A stretch of DNA of 24,488 nucleotides from JARIHD01 sp041743655 (lineage in GTDB: Bacteria > Patescibacteriota > Saccharimonadia > Saccharimonadales > UBA4665), in contig JBGTMJ010000016.1 in the NCBI GenBank assembly GCA_041743655.1, positions 1 through 24,488 of the forward strand. The letters run 5' to 3'. The first letter of the stretch is position 1; every line of letters starts with the position of its first letter. The translations under genes were made by a program, and so were the position numbers. Shown one piece after another: positions 1 through 7,028 of this stretch. The notes beneath the pieces were generated by a model. The model saw nothing but the letters and a program-made list of their open reading frames with translations. It had not been told where the DNA came from and ran no database searches.

Positions 1-1113
1 GCTAATGTGGTGGTGTTTGCCTTCCATCTTGTGGGTGAGCGCCTTACCAATATCGTGGGTAAGGGCAGCGTATTTAGTAACCTTAACATTCGTGCCTAGC
101 TCCTCGGCAATAATACCGGCCATGTGCGCCATCTCAGTGGAGTGCTTCAGCACATTCTGCCCATAGCTGGTACGAAACTTCAGTTCACCCAATAGTTGCA
201 ATATTTCTTTAGGTATGCCAATAACACCAACTTCACGGGCAGCGTCTTCGCCGGCACGGATCACTTCCTTCTCAACATTCTTTTGAGCCTTGGCTACTAT
301 CTCTTCAATGCGGCCCGGGTGGATACGCCCATCTTTCATGAGCATTTCGAGCGTTTGGCGGGCAATCTCACGGCGAACCGGATCAAAACTCGATAGAACC
401 ACATAGCCAGGAGTGTCATCCACCATAATGTCTACGCCAGTTGCACGTTGCAACGCCTGGATATTACGGCCTTCTTTGCCGATAATACGGCCCTTCATTT
501 CTTCATCTTCTAGCTTCACGCTCGTAACGGTGCGTTCAGCCGTTACTTCACTAGCCATCCGTTCCATAGCGGTGGTAATAATAAGCGCGGCTTTCTCTTC
601 AGCTTGTTCTCCTGCTTCACTCTGTAATTTAGCAACTAGCCCCAAAAGGTCATCTCGGATATCACGCTCTGTCATTTGCATGAGTTTTGTAGCAGCATCT
701 TCCTTGGAAAGCTTGGCAACTTTTTCGAGCTTTTCCTGCTGTCTTTGACGAATAGTGCGAATTTCTTCTTTCAGTTCCTCGACTTCAACTTCGCTCTTGC
801 GCAGCTTGTCCGAACGGTTGTCCAGGTCATCAAACTTTTTGACCAAAGTCTCCTCGCGAGAAATAAGCCGCTGTTCAATCTCCTTGAACTCGCTGCGACG
901 CGTCTGTTCTTCTTTACGTATCTGGTCATTAATGCTAGCGGCTTCGTTACGAGCCTCGTCCAGGACTTTGGCGGCTTCTTTCTTGGCTTTGCCAAGTTCC
1001 TTGTCTGCTTGCTCTTGGGCGGAGCCAAGCTTACGCTTGGTGAGCACCGTTTCAGCGCCAAAACCAGCGGCAGCACCTCCAGCCACAGCGAGCACTATGG
1101 TAATTGGATCCAT
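1..1113 (-). CDS. rny: Ribonuclease Y, 5' part (gene continues past window edge)
   Basis: RNase Y is a membrane-bound endoribonuclease that starts mRNA decay. The 371 codons present read without a stop into the left edge, so the end of the HD domain and the C-terminus are missing. Residues 1-22 form a hydrophobic N-terminal anchor. Residues about 30-190 are a highly charged coiled coil. A KH RNA-binding domain follows, with RIIGKEGRNIQAL at about 209-221. The HD hydrolase motif THDIGKA lies at about 352-358. The ATG at 1113 is chosen because AGGAAG sits a few bases upstream and the hydrophobic anchor begins at once. It is the last gene of this leftward run, 190 bases from tsaB. Identity is secure from order and motifs of the domains. 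Several open frames on the opposite strand are shadows of the coiled coil. Confidence 0.95.
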   Translation of the reverse strand, partial: MDPITIVLAVAGGAAAGFGAETVLTKRKLGSAQEQADKELGKAKKEAAKVLDEARNEAASINDQIRKEEQTRRSEFKEIEQRLISREETLVKKFDDLDNRSDKLRKSEVEVEELKEEIRTIRQRQQEKLEKVAKLSKEDAATKLMQMTERDIRDDLLGLVAKLQSEAGEQAEEKAALIITTAMERMASEVTAERTVTSVKLEDEEMKGRIIGKEGRNIQALQRATGVDIMVDDTPGYVVLSSFDPVRREIARQTLEMLMKDGRIHPGRIEEIVAKAQKNVEKEVIRAGEDAAREVGVIGIPKEILQLLGELKFRTSYGQNVLKHSTEMAHMAGIIAEELGTNVKVTKYAALTHDIGKALTHKMEGKHHHIS

Positions 1114-1280
1114 GTATCTTCCTTTCTACGACGCAGATGGTAGTTCCGGCAATCGCTATCACCTCACTAGCCTTGTTACCAATCTGAAAATCAAATGTTA
1201 TTAAAATATGTAAAGGACTGCTAGACAAATGGGCAAATCCTTATGTAAAACTATACGCCGCAGCCAGGAGCATGGTCAAT

Positions 1281-1304
1281 ATGTCATGAAAAAGTAGATG
1301 ACAT
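1281..1304 (-). terminator. Weak hairpin at the end of tsaB
   Basis: ATGTCAT and ATGACAT form a 7-base stem around a 10-base spacer, immediately after and overlapping the tsaB stop codon. No U-run follows on the minus strand, so this is at best a weak or processed 3' end. Confidence 0.25.
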
Positions 1305-1696
1305 TATTTCCGCTGTACCGTAATATGCGCCGGTGCGCCATACTCTGGTAAAGCCATTTTACCATCTTCGCCTGTCGCCAACTTTTGTATACCGTCTTGG
1401 ACCCAGTTCTCGTGTTGGGCTGCAAAAACAGGTATGCGTAAGCCATAGGCAAAAGCGTTAGCAACTGTTAGCCCAATACGTAAGCCAGTGAAACTACCTG
1501 GCCCAGCAAAACCGACAATGCCCTGGAGATCGCTGTAGTTCTTGCCCTTGGCACGCAATATAGCTTCTATTTTTCTGTGGAGCGTCATTGAAAGCTCGCG
1601 GTGAGCATGCCAACTCTCGTAGGCCAGCATATCCAGCCCGTCAAATAACCCTACTTCAGCTTCTGGTTTATCAGTACGTATAGTCAGTATGAGCAT
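1304..1696 (-). CDS. tsaB: TsaB-like tRNA t6A synthesis protein, N-terminal domain only
   Basis: TsaB partners TsaD and TsaE in making threonylcarbamoyladenosine at position 37 of tRNAs that read ANN codons. The 130 residues begin with a typical first strand (MLILTIRTDK) and contain the signature GPGSFTGLRIG at about residues 65-75, followed by the AFAYGLRIPVFA strand. Family members are usually about 220-235 residues with a second actin-like subdomain. Here the protein stops soon after the first. There is no obvious continuation in another frame in the 190 bases downstream. The start lies 2 bases after the tsaE stop, so translation is probably coupled. It could be a natural minimal TsaB that keeps the dimer-forming N-domain, or a truncated gene. 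Family assignment is firm; function of the short form is inference. Confidence 0.88.
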   Translation of the reverse strand: MLILTIRTDKPEAEVGLFDGLDMLAYESWHAHRELSMTLHRKIEAILRAKGKNYSDLQGIVGFAGPGSFTGLRIGLTVANAFAYGLRIPVFAAQHENWVQDGIQKLATGEDGKMALPEYGAPAHITVQRK

Positions 1697-1698
1697 AG

Positions 1699-2166
1699 CT
1701 ACGCCATATTCTTCATTAGATAGCTTAGTTCTTCAGGGCATCGAAAAGTCAGGGCACGACTACCGTCAGTCACTTGTTGCATCGTAATAGTCAGCTTATC
1801 CGCCGGCAAGCCAAGTGATACAGCGTTAGCCCACTCTACGACCACAACTACATTCGGCTCACCAACTACTTCTGCCAGTTCATCGGCTACAATTCCAGGC
1901 TCTTGTAACCTGTAAAAATCAAAGTGATGGATCTCCAAGTTGCCCGCCTGGTAAATCTTGCAGATTGTAAACGTCGGACTGGTAACTTTGTCGTGGCTGT
2001 TTAGACCCCGCACCATGCCCCGCACAAATGTAGTTTTGCCACCACCCAGATCGCTAATCAGCTCGATGACCTCACCGCCCCTTAGGGTTTTGGCGAGCTG
2101 CCCGCCGAGTTGCTCGGTATGTTCGGAGCTGGTAGATTTTGTTTGCCAGGTCATGCCGGTACTCAT
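1699..2166 (-). CDS. tsaE: TsaE, ATPase of the t6A synthesis complex
   Basis: TsaE is the P-loop ATPase that resets the TsaB-TsaD complex in tRNA t6A synthesis. The 155 residues contain a Walker A motif, SDLGGGKTT, at about residues 38-46. They also contain the conserved SPTFTICKIY strand, the HHFDFYRL segment and VVVVEWAN, all in family order. The start at 2166 is preferred because a promoter-like TACTAT box ends nine bases upstream; ATG at 2154 is the alternative. Either way the gene overlaps the 3' end of the upstream lamin-tail-protein gene by about 80-95 bases in another frame. It is followed directly by tsaB. Length is normal for the family. Confidence 0.93.
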   Translation of the reverse strand: MSTGMTWQTKSTSSEHTEQLGGQLAKTLRGGEVIELISDLGGGKTTFVRGMVRGLNSHDKVTSPTFTICKIYQAGNLEIHHFDFYRLQEPGIVADELAEVVGEPNVVVVVEWANAVSLGLPADKLTITMQQVTDGSRALTFRCPEELSYLMKNMA

Positions 2167-3688
2167 ATGCCCCGTATAGTAACGCGAAGATACCTACAAG
2201 AGCAAGCACCCCTAGATGCAAGGAGTTACTGTGTTTCACGTCTGCCACCGCTTGTGGTGTCTCTTTGGCACTGGCACTTGCCACTTTTGCAGTACTCACA
2301 CCTTTAACAGCATTGGATTTACTGTTCTTCTTTTTGGCGCTGGTGGTTGGCTTCTTTTTCACAACTGGGGCTTTAATTGCATTCGTCGCATTAGGGGTAG
2401 GAGCTGCGGTCCAGTACCATTTATTTCCGGCTATCGCCCAAGCTTGGCCATCTTTAGCCGCCTGGTATATATCTGATCTCCCGATAACGGTACCGGACGG
2501 GTCCAATAACCTAGCCTGGCCTTGGGTATTGGCAAGCGAAAGCTTTGTAGCTGTCGAAAAGAATGCCCGAAAGGACCGAGGAGCAATACTCATATCCGCC
2601 GCAAAAGTATAACGGCGCTTGGCAGTGCTTCCAACTTCCAACATATAGCCACCTAAATAAAAAGGGGTATTGTTGGAGTTGTACAGTTCGATGAATTCAT
2701 CGTTTGCATCAGTTTGGGGCTTGGCAGGATTAGGTAATAGTTCGGATATTTGCGGCGAAACTAAGCCAATATTGCGTGAAGGTGCTATGGGTTGAGGTTC
2801 GGCTGATACAACGCCCGGATCCTCAGGTTCAATAATAGCGGGTGGTGACTCCAATGGGGGCAGTAATGGGGGTTCAGTAGGCAGCTCAGGTGCTGTGTTA
2901 CTAGGGTTTGCAATTGTACAGCTCTCTATATCTACAGGCAATAGTGGCGAGCCAGGTCCAAGGTCAGGGATAGCATTGTCAGCCGGTAATACGTTGGTGT
3001 TGTCGGCACCAGGCGTAGCAGCTAAGGCGATTTGTGGCACAGCCGCACCTTTGACTACAGCTTCCACCACCAAATCGGATGCATTGTTATTTGCGTCCAA
3101 GTAAAGCCCGCTACTCGTGTGGTATCGCTGTACTAAACGCTCACCACTGGCATTGCCTAGCCCAAGCATAGCTGCCGTACCCTCTCCACCCGTACTGGTG
3201 CCCCAAGCCACCGCATCCTTCACAACAAGCTTGCAGGTGTGCAGGTCTGGGACAAACAACCCGACCGCTTTGTCTGCACTGGAAAGCTTTGCAGTATACA
3301 CCTGCCCGCCCGCGCCACTCACCAAAGGTACGCTTACAGTATGCAGTGTGTAGTAGCTTTGTGCAGGCAGCACTACTGGTGCCGAATCTGTAGCAGCGAC
3401 TGTTGCCAGTAGAGTAGTGTTACCCGTGACTGTCGATGCGTTACTATAGCGTAACTGCCAACCGGTAATATCTACCGGCGCATCGCTTGTATTATATAGC
3501 TCGACAAACTCGTCGCTAGCTGTAGCTGCACCAGTTTGCAGTTCAGTAATAATGACTGGCGACGTGTATGCGGCGGGATAGCTTGATGGATCGATTTGAG
3601 CGACTTCCGCTGCTTTAGACACTGAGGGAGCAGTCAGTATACATAGGATAGATATATAGTTTACGATGTTGTGATTGATTCTTTTCAT
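2072..3688 (-). CDS. Secreted, membrane-anchored protein with two lamin-tail domains
   Basis: The predicted product is 538 residues. Residues 1-26 look like a signal peptide ending SVSKA before AEVAQ. Two lamin-tail-like (LTD) modules are visible. The first has the core DEFVELYNTSDAPVDITGW at about residues 55-75. The second has DEFIELYNSNNTPFYLGGY at about 330-350. Between them is a Pro- and Glu-rich linker. A Lys/Ser/Ala-rich stretch at about 440-465 precedes one transmembrane helix near 492-511 and a basic tail of about 27 residues inside the cell. The family is associated with extracellular or surface proteins in bacteria; the substrate is unknown. The ATG at 3688 is chosen over one at 3724 because a promoter ends seven bases upstream and the signal peptide starts there. 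The last 95 bases overlap tsaE. Confidence 0.82.
   Translation of the reverse strand: MKRINHNIVNYISILCILTAPSVSKAAEVAQIDPSSYPAAYTSPVIITELQTGAATASDEFVELYNTSDAPVDITGWQLRYSNASTVTGNTTLLATVAATDSAPVVLPAQSYYTLHTVSVPLVSGAGGQVYTAKLSSADKAVGLFVPDLHTCKLVVKDAVAWGTSTGGEGTAAMLGLGNASGERLVQRYHTSSGLYLDANNNASDLVVEAVVKGAAVPQIALAATPGADNTNVLPADNAIPDLGPGSPLLPVDIESCTIANPSNTAPELPTEPPLLPPLESPPAIIEPEDPGVVSAEPQPIAPSRNIGLVSPQISELLPNPAKPQTDANDEFIELYNSNNTPFYLGGYMLEVGSTAKRRYTFAADMSIAPRSFRAFFSTATKLSLANTQGQARLLDPSGTVIGRSDIYQAAKDGQAWAIAGNKWYWTAAPTPNATNAIKAPVVKKKPTTSAKKKNSKSNAVKGVSTAKVASASAKETPQAVADVKHSNSLHLGVLALVGIFALLYGAYEYRHDLANKIYQLRTYRATRRAARQNPKGR
2176..2205 (-). promoter_or_regulatory. Promoter of tsaE inside the upstream gene
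   Basis: On the minus strand TTGCTC (2200-2205) and TACTAT (2176-2181) are 18 bases apart, and the -10 box ends nine bases before the tsaE ATG. The element lies within the coding region of the lamin-tail protein. Confidence 0.45.
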
Positions 3689-3695
3689 GCGCCAG

Positions 3696-3724
3696 ATAGT
3701 AGATATAGTTGCATCAAAAAGCAA
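3696..3724 (-). promoter_or_regulatory. Leaderless promoter of the lamin-tail protein gene
   Basis: TTGCTT (3719-3724) and TACTAT (3696-3701) are separated by 17 bases on the minus strand. The -10 box ends seven bases before the ATG at 3688, so transcription should begin at or next to the start codon. Confidence 0.6.
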
Positions 3725-3729
3725 GCATT

Positions 3730-3759
3730 TTGGCAGGAATTGTTCAGTAGCGCTATACT
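3730..3759 (+). promoter_or_regulatory. Leaderless promoter of the PRC-barrel gene
   Basis: TTGGCA (3730-3735) and TATACT (3754-3759) are 18 bases apart. Seven bases separate the -10 box from the ATG at 3767. It is back to back with the lamin-tail gene promoter in a 78-base gap. Confidence 0.6.
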
Positions 3760-3766
3760 ATATGGT

Positions 3767-4285
3767 ATGTTGCAGCTCAGCGGTAGCCTACTTAATCGCC
3801 CTATACTCAGTTTACGTACCGGCGGCGTTGTTGGCACAGCCACGCAAGCCATCATTAACCCAACTAATTTGAAAATCGAAGGCTTTTATTGCACTGACGC
3901 CTTCGACCGTAAAAGAACGGTAGTGCTGCTTTACCAGGATATCCGTGATGTTATCGCACAAGGGCTTGTCGTCAACGACCATGACGTTCTTGCAGAACCT
4001 GAAGAACTCGTACGGTTAAAAGACCTCCTGAACCTGAATTTTGAGTTAATTGGCAAAGGGGTAGCAACTGTCAGCAAACAGAAGCTTGGCAGAGTTGTCG
4101 ACTATTCAACAGACACTACGACTATGTATGTTCAAAAGATTTATGTAGGCCAGTCGATACTCAAAAACTTAACAGGTGGCAACCTGGGTGTAGACCGTAC
4201 CCAGATTGTAGAAGTAACCGATAAGAGAATCACTGTACAGGACCTGGCCCAACGAGTGCCGGCTGCCGTGAAAGCCTGGGCTTAA
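3767..4285 (+). CDS. PRC-barrel-like domain protein
   Basis: The product has 172 residues and no signal peptide or membrane segment. It opens with LSGSLLNRPILSLRTGGVVG, a typical first pair of strands of a PRC-barrel, followed by a strand-rich domain to about residue 85. A second similar half follows (SKQKLGRVVDYSTDTTTMYV, about 108-127). PRC-barrel proteins bind protein or RNA partners, as in RimM and photosynthetic reaction centre H subunits; a specific role cannot be read here. The ATG at 3767 is favoured over an upstream in-frame GTG at 3671 because the promoter geometry and the domain boundary both fit. Its stop overlaps the stop of recX on the other strand by sharing the palindrome TTAA. 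Confidence 0.72.
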   Translation: MLQLSGSLLNRPILSLRTGGVVGTATQAIINPTNLKIEGFYCTDAFDRKRTVVLLYQDIRDVIAQGLVVNDHDVLAEPEELVRLKDLLNLNFELIGKGVATVSKQKLGRVVDYSTDTTTMYVQKIYVGQSILKNLTGGNLGVDRTQIVEVTDKRITVQDLAQRVPAAVKAWA

Positions 4286-4881
4286 TCTTCTTCTAATACC
4301 GCTTTGATATCACCGTACGTAAAACCCTGACGGGCCAAATATTGCATTAGCTTAAGATTATCCTGATATTTGCCTTGCTTGCGCTTGCGGACAACTAGCT
4401 CCTTGATCGTATCTTGGTCGTTGCCTTCATGCGGCCCCAACACCTCATCTATAACGTCGGGCGGAACATGTTTGGCACGAAGCTCAAGGGCAAGTTTGCG
4501 CAGGGAAGTAGGCTTAAGCAAACGACGGTTATCAATCCAACGACGGGCAAAGTCAGTATCGTCAAGGAGTCCATTATTGCTTAACTTGTTAAGTATTTTT
4601 CTTATAAGCAGGGTGGGGGAGCCTTTGCGTTTTAGGTACGTCTCAAGCTCCCAGACAGAACGGGGACGTATGGCTACGTAATTCAGCGTGTCATTGTAGA
4701 TTTTGTCATCGGCCGAGAGCCGCTTCAACCTAGTAAGCTGTTGTCTGTCAATTTCCTGGCCGCTCGCAATATGCGCGTCTAAAAGTGAAGCTTCACTCAA
4801 AGAGAGAACATACGTATCATCAATAAAAATCGAGTACCGCCCTACCCGCTTTACCTGACTTTTAATAGCTGTAACCTTCAT
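4282..4881 (-). CDS. recX: RecX, regulator of RecA
   Basis: RecX binds the RecA filament and limits its activity. The 199-residue product has the three-helix-repeat pattern of RecX: YVAIRPRSVWELETYLKRKG at about residues 68-87, the NNGLLDDTDFARRWIDNR segment at about 101-118, and a C-terminal LMQYLARQGFTYGDIKAVL segment. Length is in the normal range. It starts 12 bases after recA, the classic recA-recX arrangement, so both are probably on one transcript. No separate promoter was recognised. Confidence 0.93.
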   Translation of the reverse strand: MKVTAIKSQVKRVGRYSIFIDDTYVLSLSEASLLDAHIASGQEIDRQQLTRLKRLSADDKIYNDTLNYVAIRPRSVWELETYLKRKGSPTLLIRKILNKLSNNGLLDDTDFARRWIDNRRLLKPTSLRKLALELRAKHVPPDVIDEVLGPHEGNDQDTIKELVVRKRKQGKYQDNLKLMQYLARQGFTYGDIKAVLEED

Positions 4882-4893
4882 GTCTAGCAGTGG

Positions 4894-5925
4894 TTAATCT
4901 TTGTCAGATGATTCTGCTGCCTCTCGGACTTTCTGGGCAATTTCTTCCATCACTTTCGGATTGTCCGCCAGATATTGCTTAGCAGCCTCGCGGCCTTGGC
5001 CGATCTTGGCTCCATTATAGGCGAACCAGGCTCCGGCTTTCTCAATAATGTCCCTACTCACGGCAAGGTCGATAATATCACCGGGCTTACTAATGCCTTC
5101 GTTATACATGATGTCAAACTCAGCTTCCCTAAATGGTGGGGCAATCTTATTCTTGACCACCTTAACCCGGGTGTGGTTGCCTATAACAGCATCACCTTGC
5201 TTAATTTGCGCGGTCCGACGGATGTCCATGCGTACTGAAGCATAAAACTTCAGTGCATTACCTCCTGTAGTCGTTTCCGGGTTACCAAACATTACGCCAA
5301 TTTTCATGCGAATCTGATTAATGAATATCACTGTCGTGTGGGAACGGCTTATAACCCCTGTTAGCTTGCGTAGGGCCTGACTCATAAGACGCGCTTGCAA
5401 GCCCATGTGGCTATCCCCCATGTCGCCCTCTATCTCAGCCCTCGGAACTAAAGCAGCAACAGAATCAACGACGATAATATCTACAGCATTACTGCGTACC
5501 AAGGTTTCGGTAATTTCTAATGCCTGTTCACCATTGTCGGGCTGGCTCAGTAACAAGTTCTCGATATCCACACCTATGCGCTTGGCATATGAAGGGTCAA
5601 GGGCATGTTCAGCGTCAATAAATGCAGCTGTACCACCAGATCTCTGCACTTCGGCGACGGCATGGAGCGTGAGCGTAGTCTTACCGGAACTTTCAGGACC
5701 GTATACCTCTACGATGCGTCCTTTTGGCAACCCGCCCCCCAGTGCTATGTCAAGTGACAAGCTGCCGGTTGGGATTGTTTCGACATCAGCATGATGCGAC
5801 TCGCCAAGTTTCATAATCGAGCCTTTGCCGAATTGTTTTTCGATCTGCTCCATAGCCATACCCAGGGCTTTAACCTTGCCTTCATTGGCTGGAGCTTTTG
5901 TGTTCTGAGACTTACTGTCGGCCAT
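4894..5925 (-). CDS. recA: RecA recombinase
   Basis: RecA forms filaments on single-stranded DNA, pairs homologous strands and drives recombination, repair and natural transformation. The 343 residues are full length. The Walker A motif GPESSGKTT lies at 76-84. Other landmarks in order are FIDAEHALDP, the VDSVAALVPRAEIEG segment, loop L2 with GNPETTTGGNALKFYAS, and FINQIRMKIGV. The ATG at 5925 is preferred over the longer frame to 5955 because GGAGGGG sits at the right distance upstream and the known N-terminal domain starts soon after. An extended -10 box (TGATATACT) lies about 50 bases upstream, so unlike many neighbours recA has a real leader. No LexA-type box was recognised. Confidence 0.98.
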   Translation of the reverse strand: MADSKSQNTKAPANEGKVKALGMAMEQIEKQFGKGSIMKLGESHHADVETIPTGSLSLDIALGGGLPKGRIVEVYGPESSGKTTLTLHAVAEVQRSGGTAAFIDAEHALDPSYAKRIGVDIENLLLSQPDNGEQALEITETLVRSNAVDIIVVDSVAALVPRAEIEGDMGDSHMGLQARLMSQALRKLTGVISRSHTTVIFINQIRMKIGVMFGNPETTTGGNALKFYASVRMDIRRTAQIKQGDAVIGNHTRVKVVKNKIAPPFREAEFDIMYNEGISKPGDIIDLAVSRDIIEKAGAWFAYNGAKIGQGREAAKQYLADNPKVMEEIAQKVREAAESSDKD

Positions 5926-5975
5926 AATGCTTCCCCTCCGTATTGTTATCCCCACCGGTCGTTCAGTTATATCAT

Positions 5976-5984
5976 AGTATATCA
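5976..5984 (-). promoter_or_regulatory. Extended -10 promoter element of recA
   Basis: TGATATACT on the minus strand is an extended -10 element. No convincing -35 box is 17 bases further up. It would give a leader of about 43 bases with a strong Shine-Dalgarno site. Confidence 0.4.
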
Positions 5985-6070
5985 GTTTAGCCTTGCATGC
6001 CTGTAGGAAATACTACTTTGCTTTAATACTGCAACTATCAAAACATGCGTAAACTCAAATAAGCGCCATA

Positions 6071-6793
6071 TTACTCCTGCGCCTTAATAACATTGCTAAA
6101 CTTTATTAAGCCTCGGGCAGCTACATATTTCTCAAGACTGCATCCCACAACTACAGATTTGCGTAGTTCTTTTTGAAAGCTCTTTTTATTTTTGCTATAC
6201 CACTCCGGTGGCGCTTCTCTAGAGATCATATACTCTAGCAATTGTGGTCCCATTACAGATAAGGCTGTCAAATCACTCGTAGCCCAGAGAAATATGTTTT
6301 CCGGAGGTATCCCAAAAAGCCAAGGCACACCTAGCTGTACGGCCATGAGCGTTGCAGTACCACCTCCATAATAGTGTAGTCCCACGGCCATTTTGGAGAC
6401 ATCGATATTGGCATCTAGTGCGGCTTTCGTAAGACCCTGTTTTATAGCCATGTTTAGGTATTTAGCACGAAGCTCCGGATCCGCTTGACCTTTTTCATAC
6501 TCGTTCTTTTCCTCCATGATACGCTCTTCTATCTCAGCTTTGTTAAGCTGCACGAGCACTGCTGGCTCACTAAAAAATGTAGACGGATATGGCCAGGTAA
6601 GATATGTATCGGCCAGGGGCACTTGCTCCCGTCGTATTGACGTACCTGCACTCATCGTTCCTGAAACGTCGACGCTACCCTCATAGGTTCTCTCCCCAGC
6701 ATGGCCGGCAATGCCTTGTATACTATATAGCTCCAAGACCCCCGGCATTCCGAATTTTTCTAATAGCGTAGAGATCAACCAGAAAATCCTCAT
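6071..6793 (-). CDS. Unrecognised protein, main part of a probably frameshifted gene
   Basis: This frame encodes up to 240 residues and is not a family I recognise. It has no signal peptide or clear membrane helix. A charged helical stretch (NKAEIEERIMEEKNEYEKG) near residues 85-103 is followed by a glycine-rich segment, GLHYYGGGTATLMA, and a basic C-terminal part. The first start codon (6793) and the next (6748) have poor ribosome sites. Only an upstream overlapping frame (6723-6896) has a strong promoter at its start. Dropping one A from the run at 6755-6759 joins the two into a 274-residue protein. The upper residues of this frame (MRIFWLISTLLEK) are then probably not translated. It lies upstream of recA, 145 bases away. 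Confidence 0.6.
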   Translation of the reverse strand: MRIFWLISTLLEKFGMPGVLELYSIQGIAGHAGERTYEGSVDVSGTMSAGTSIRREQVPLADTYLTWPYPSTFFSEPAVLVQLNKAEIEERIMEEKNEYEKGQADPELRAKYLNMAIKQGLTKAALDANIDVSKMAVGLHYYGGGTATLMAVQLGVPWLFGIPPENIFLWATSDLTALSVMGPQLLEYMISREAPPEWYSKNKKSFQKELRKSVVVGCSLEKYVAARGLIKFSNVIKAQE

Positions 6794-6896
6794 CGGTAAG
6801 ACTACTCGGTAGACCTAAGTGATTAAAAGTAATCTCATCAGTATATTTAGATATCTTAGGTATAGGTGCCGCTCTCGGCAAGGCTTTAGCATGCAT
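6723..6896 (-). CDS. N-terminal piece of the same broken gene, or an overlapping 57-residue protein
   Basis: The frame starts at ATG 6896 and ends at TAG 6723-6725, giving 57 residues, including TDEDFLVDLYAIRK near positions 34-47, which read as ordinary protein. The start is supported by a near-consensus promoter whose -10 box ends eight bases upstream. The frame overlaps the following large frame by about 70 bases. Reading forward by one base inside the A-run at 6755-6759 changes AIRK-IRNAG to AIRK-FGMPG and continues through the large frame. Either this is an indel in the assembly, a real disruption, or slippage. Confidence 0.55.
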   Translation of the reverse strand: MHAKALPRAAPIPKISKYTDEITFNHLGLPSSLTDEDFLVDLYAIRKIRNAGGLGAI

Positions 6897-6904
6897 AAAT
6901 GTAT

Positions 6905-6933
6905 ATTATAATATGAATAAGATATTATATCAA
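6905..6933 (-). promoter_or_regulatory. Near-consensus leaderless promoter of the broken gene
   Basis: TTGATA (6928-6933) and TATAAT (6905-6910) are separated by exactly 17 bases on the minus strand. Eight bases separate the -10 box from ATG 6896. It is the best sigma-70-like match in the window. Confidence 0.7.
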
Positions 6934-7011
6934 TCAACCTACTTGGGGCAGGACTATTAGGATAACAGCAGCCCTCCATAAAACAAGGCTTACAAAGGTT
7001 ATGGTTTTCTA

Positions 7012-7017
7012 TATAAT
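7012..7017 (+). promoter_or_regulatory. -10 box of the PilB-like gene
   Basis: TATAAT ends 11 bases before ATG 7029, with a weak -35 candidate (CTTACA, 6989-6994) 17 bases up. The implied leader is only about four bases. Confidence 0.5.
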
Positions 7018-7028
7018 AGTCGACAGTA

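Noticed and set aside
413..1204. Several plus-strand open frames opposite the RNase Y coiled coil
   Set aside because: The minus-strand frame has clear KH and HD motifs and a ribosome site; the plus-strand translations are low-complexity Ser- or Phe-rich shadows.
2139..2612. 157-codon plus-strand frame opposite the lamin-tail gene
   Set aside because: Hydrophobic-looking but a shadow of the Ala/Lys-rich C-terminal coding region of the minus-strand gene; no ribosome site or family pattern.
5926..6070. LexA-type SOS box upstream of recA
   Set aside because: I found only a -10 element and a ribosome site; no convincing palindromic operator could be identified by eye.
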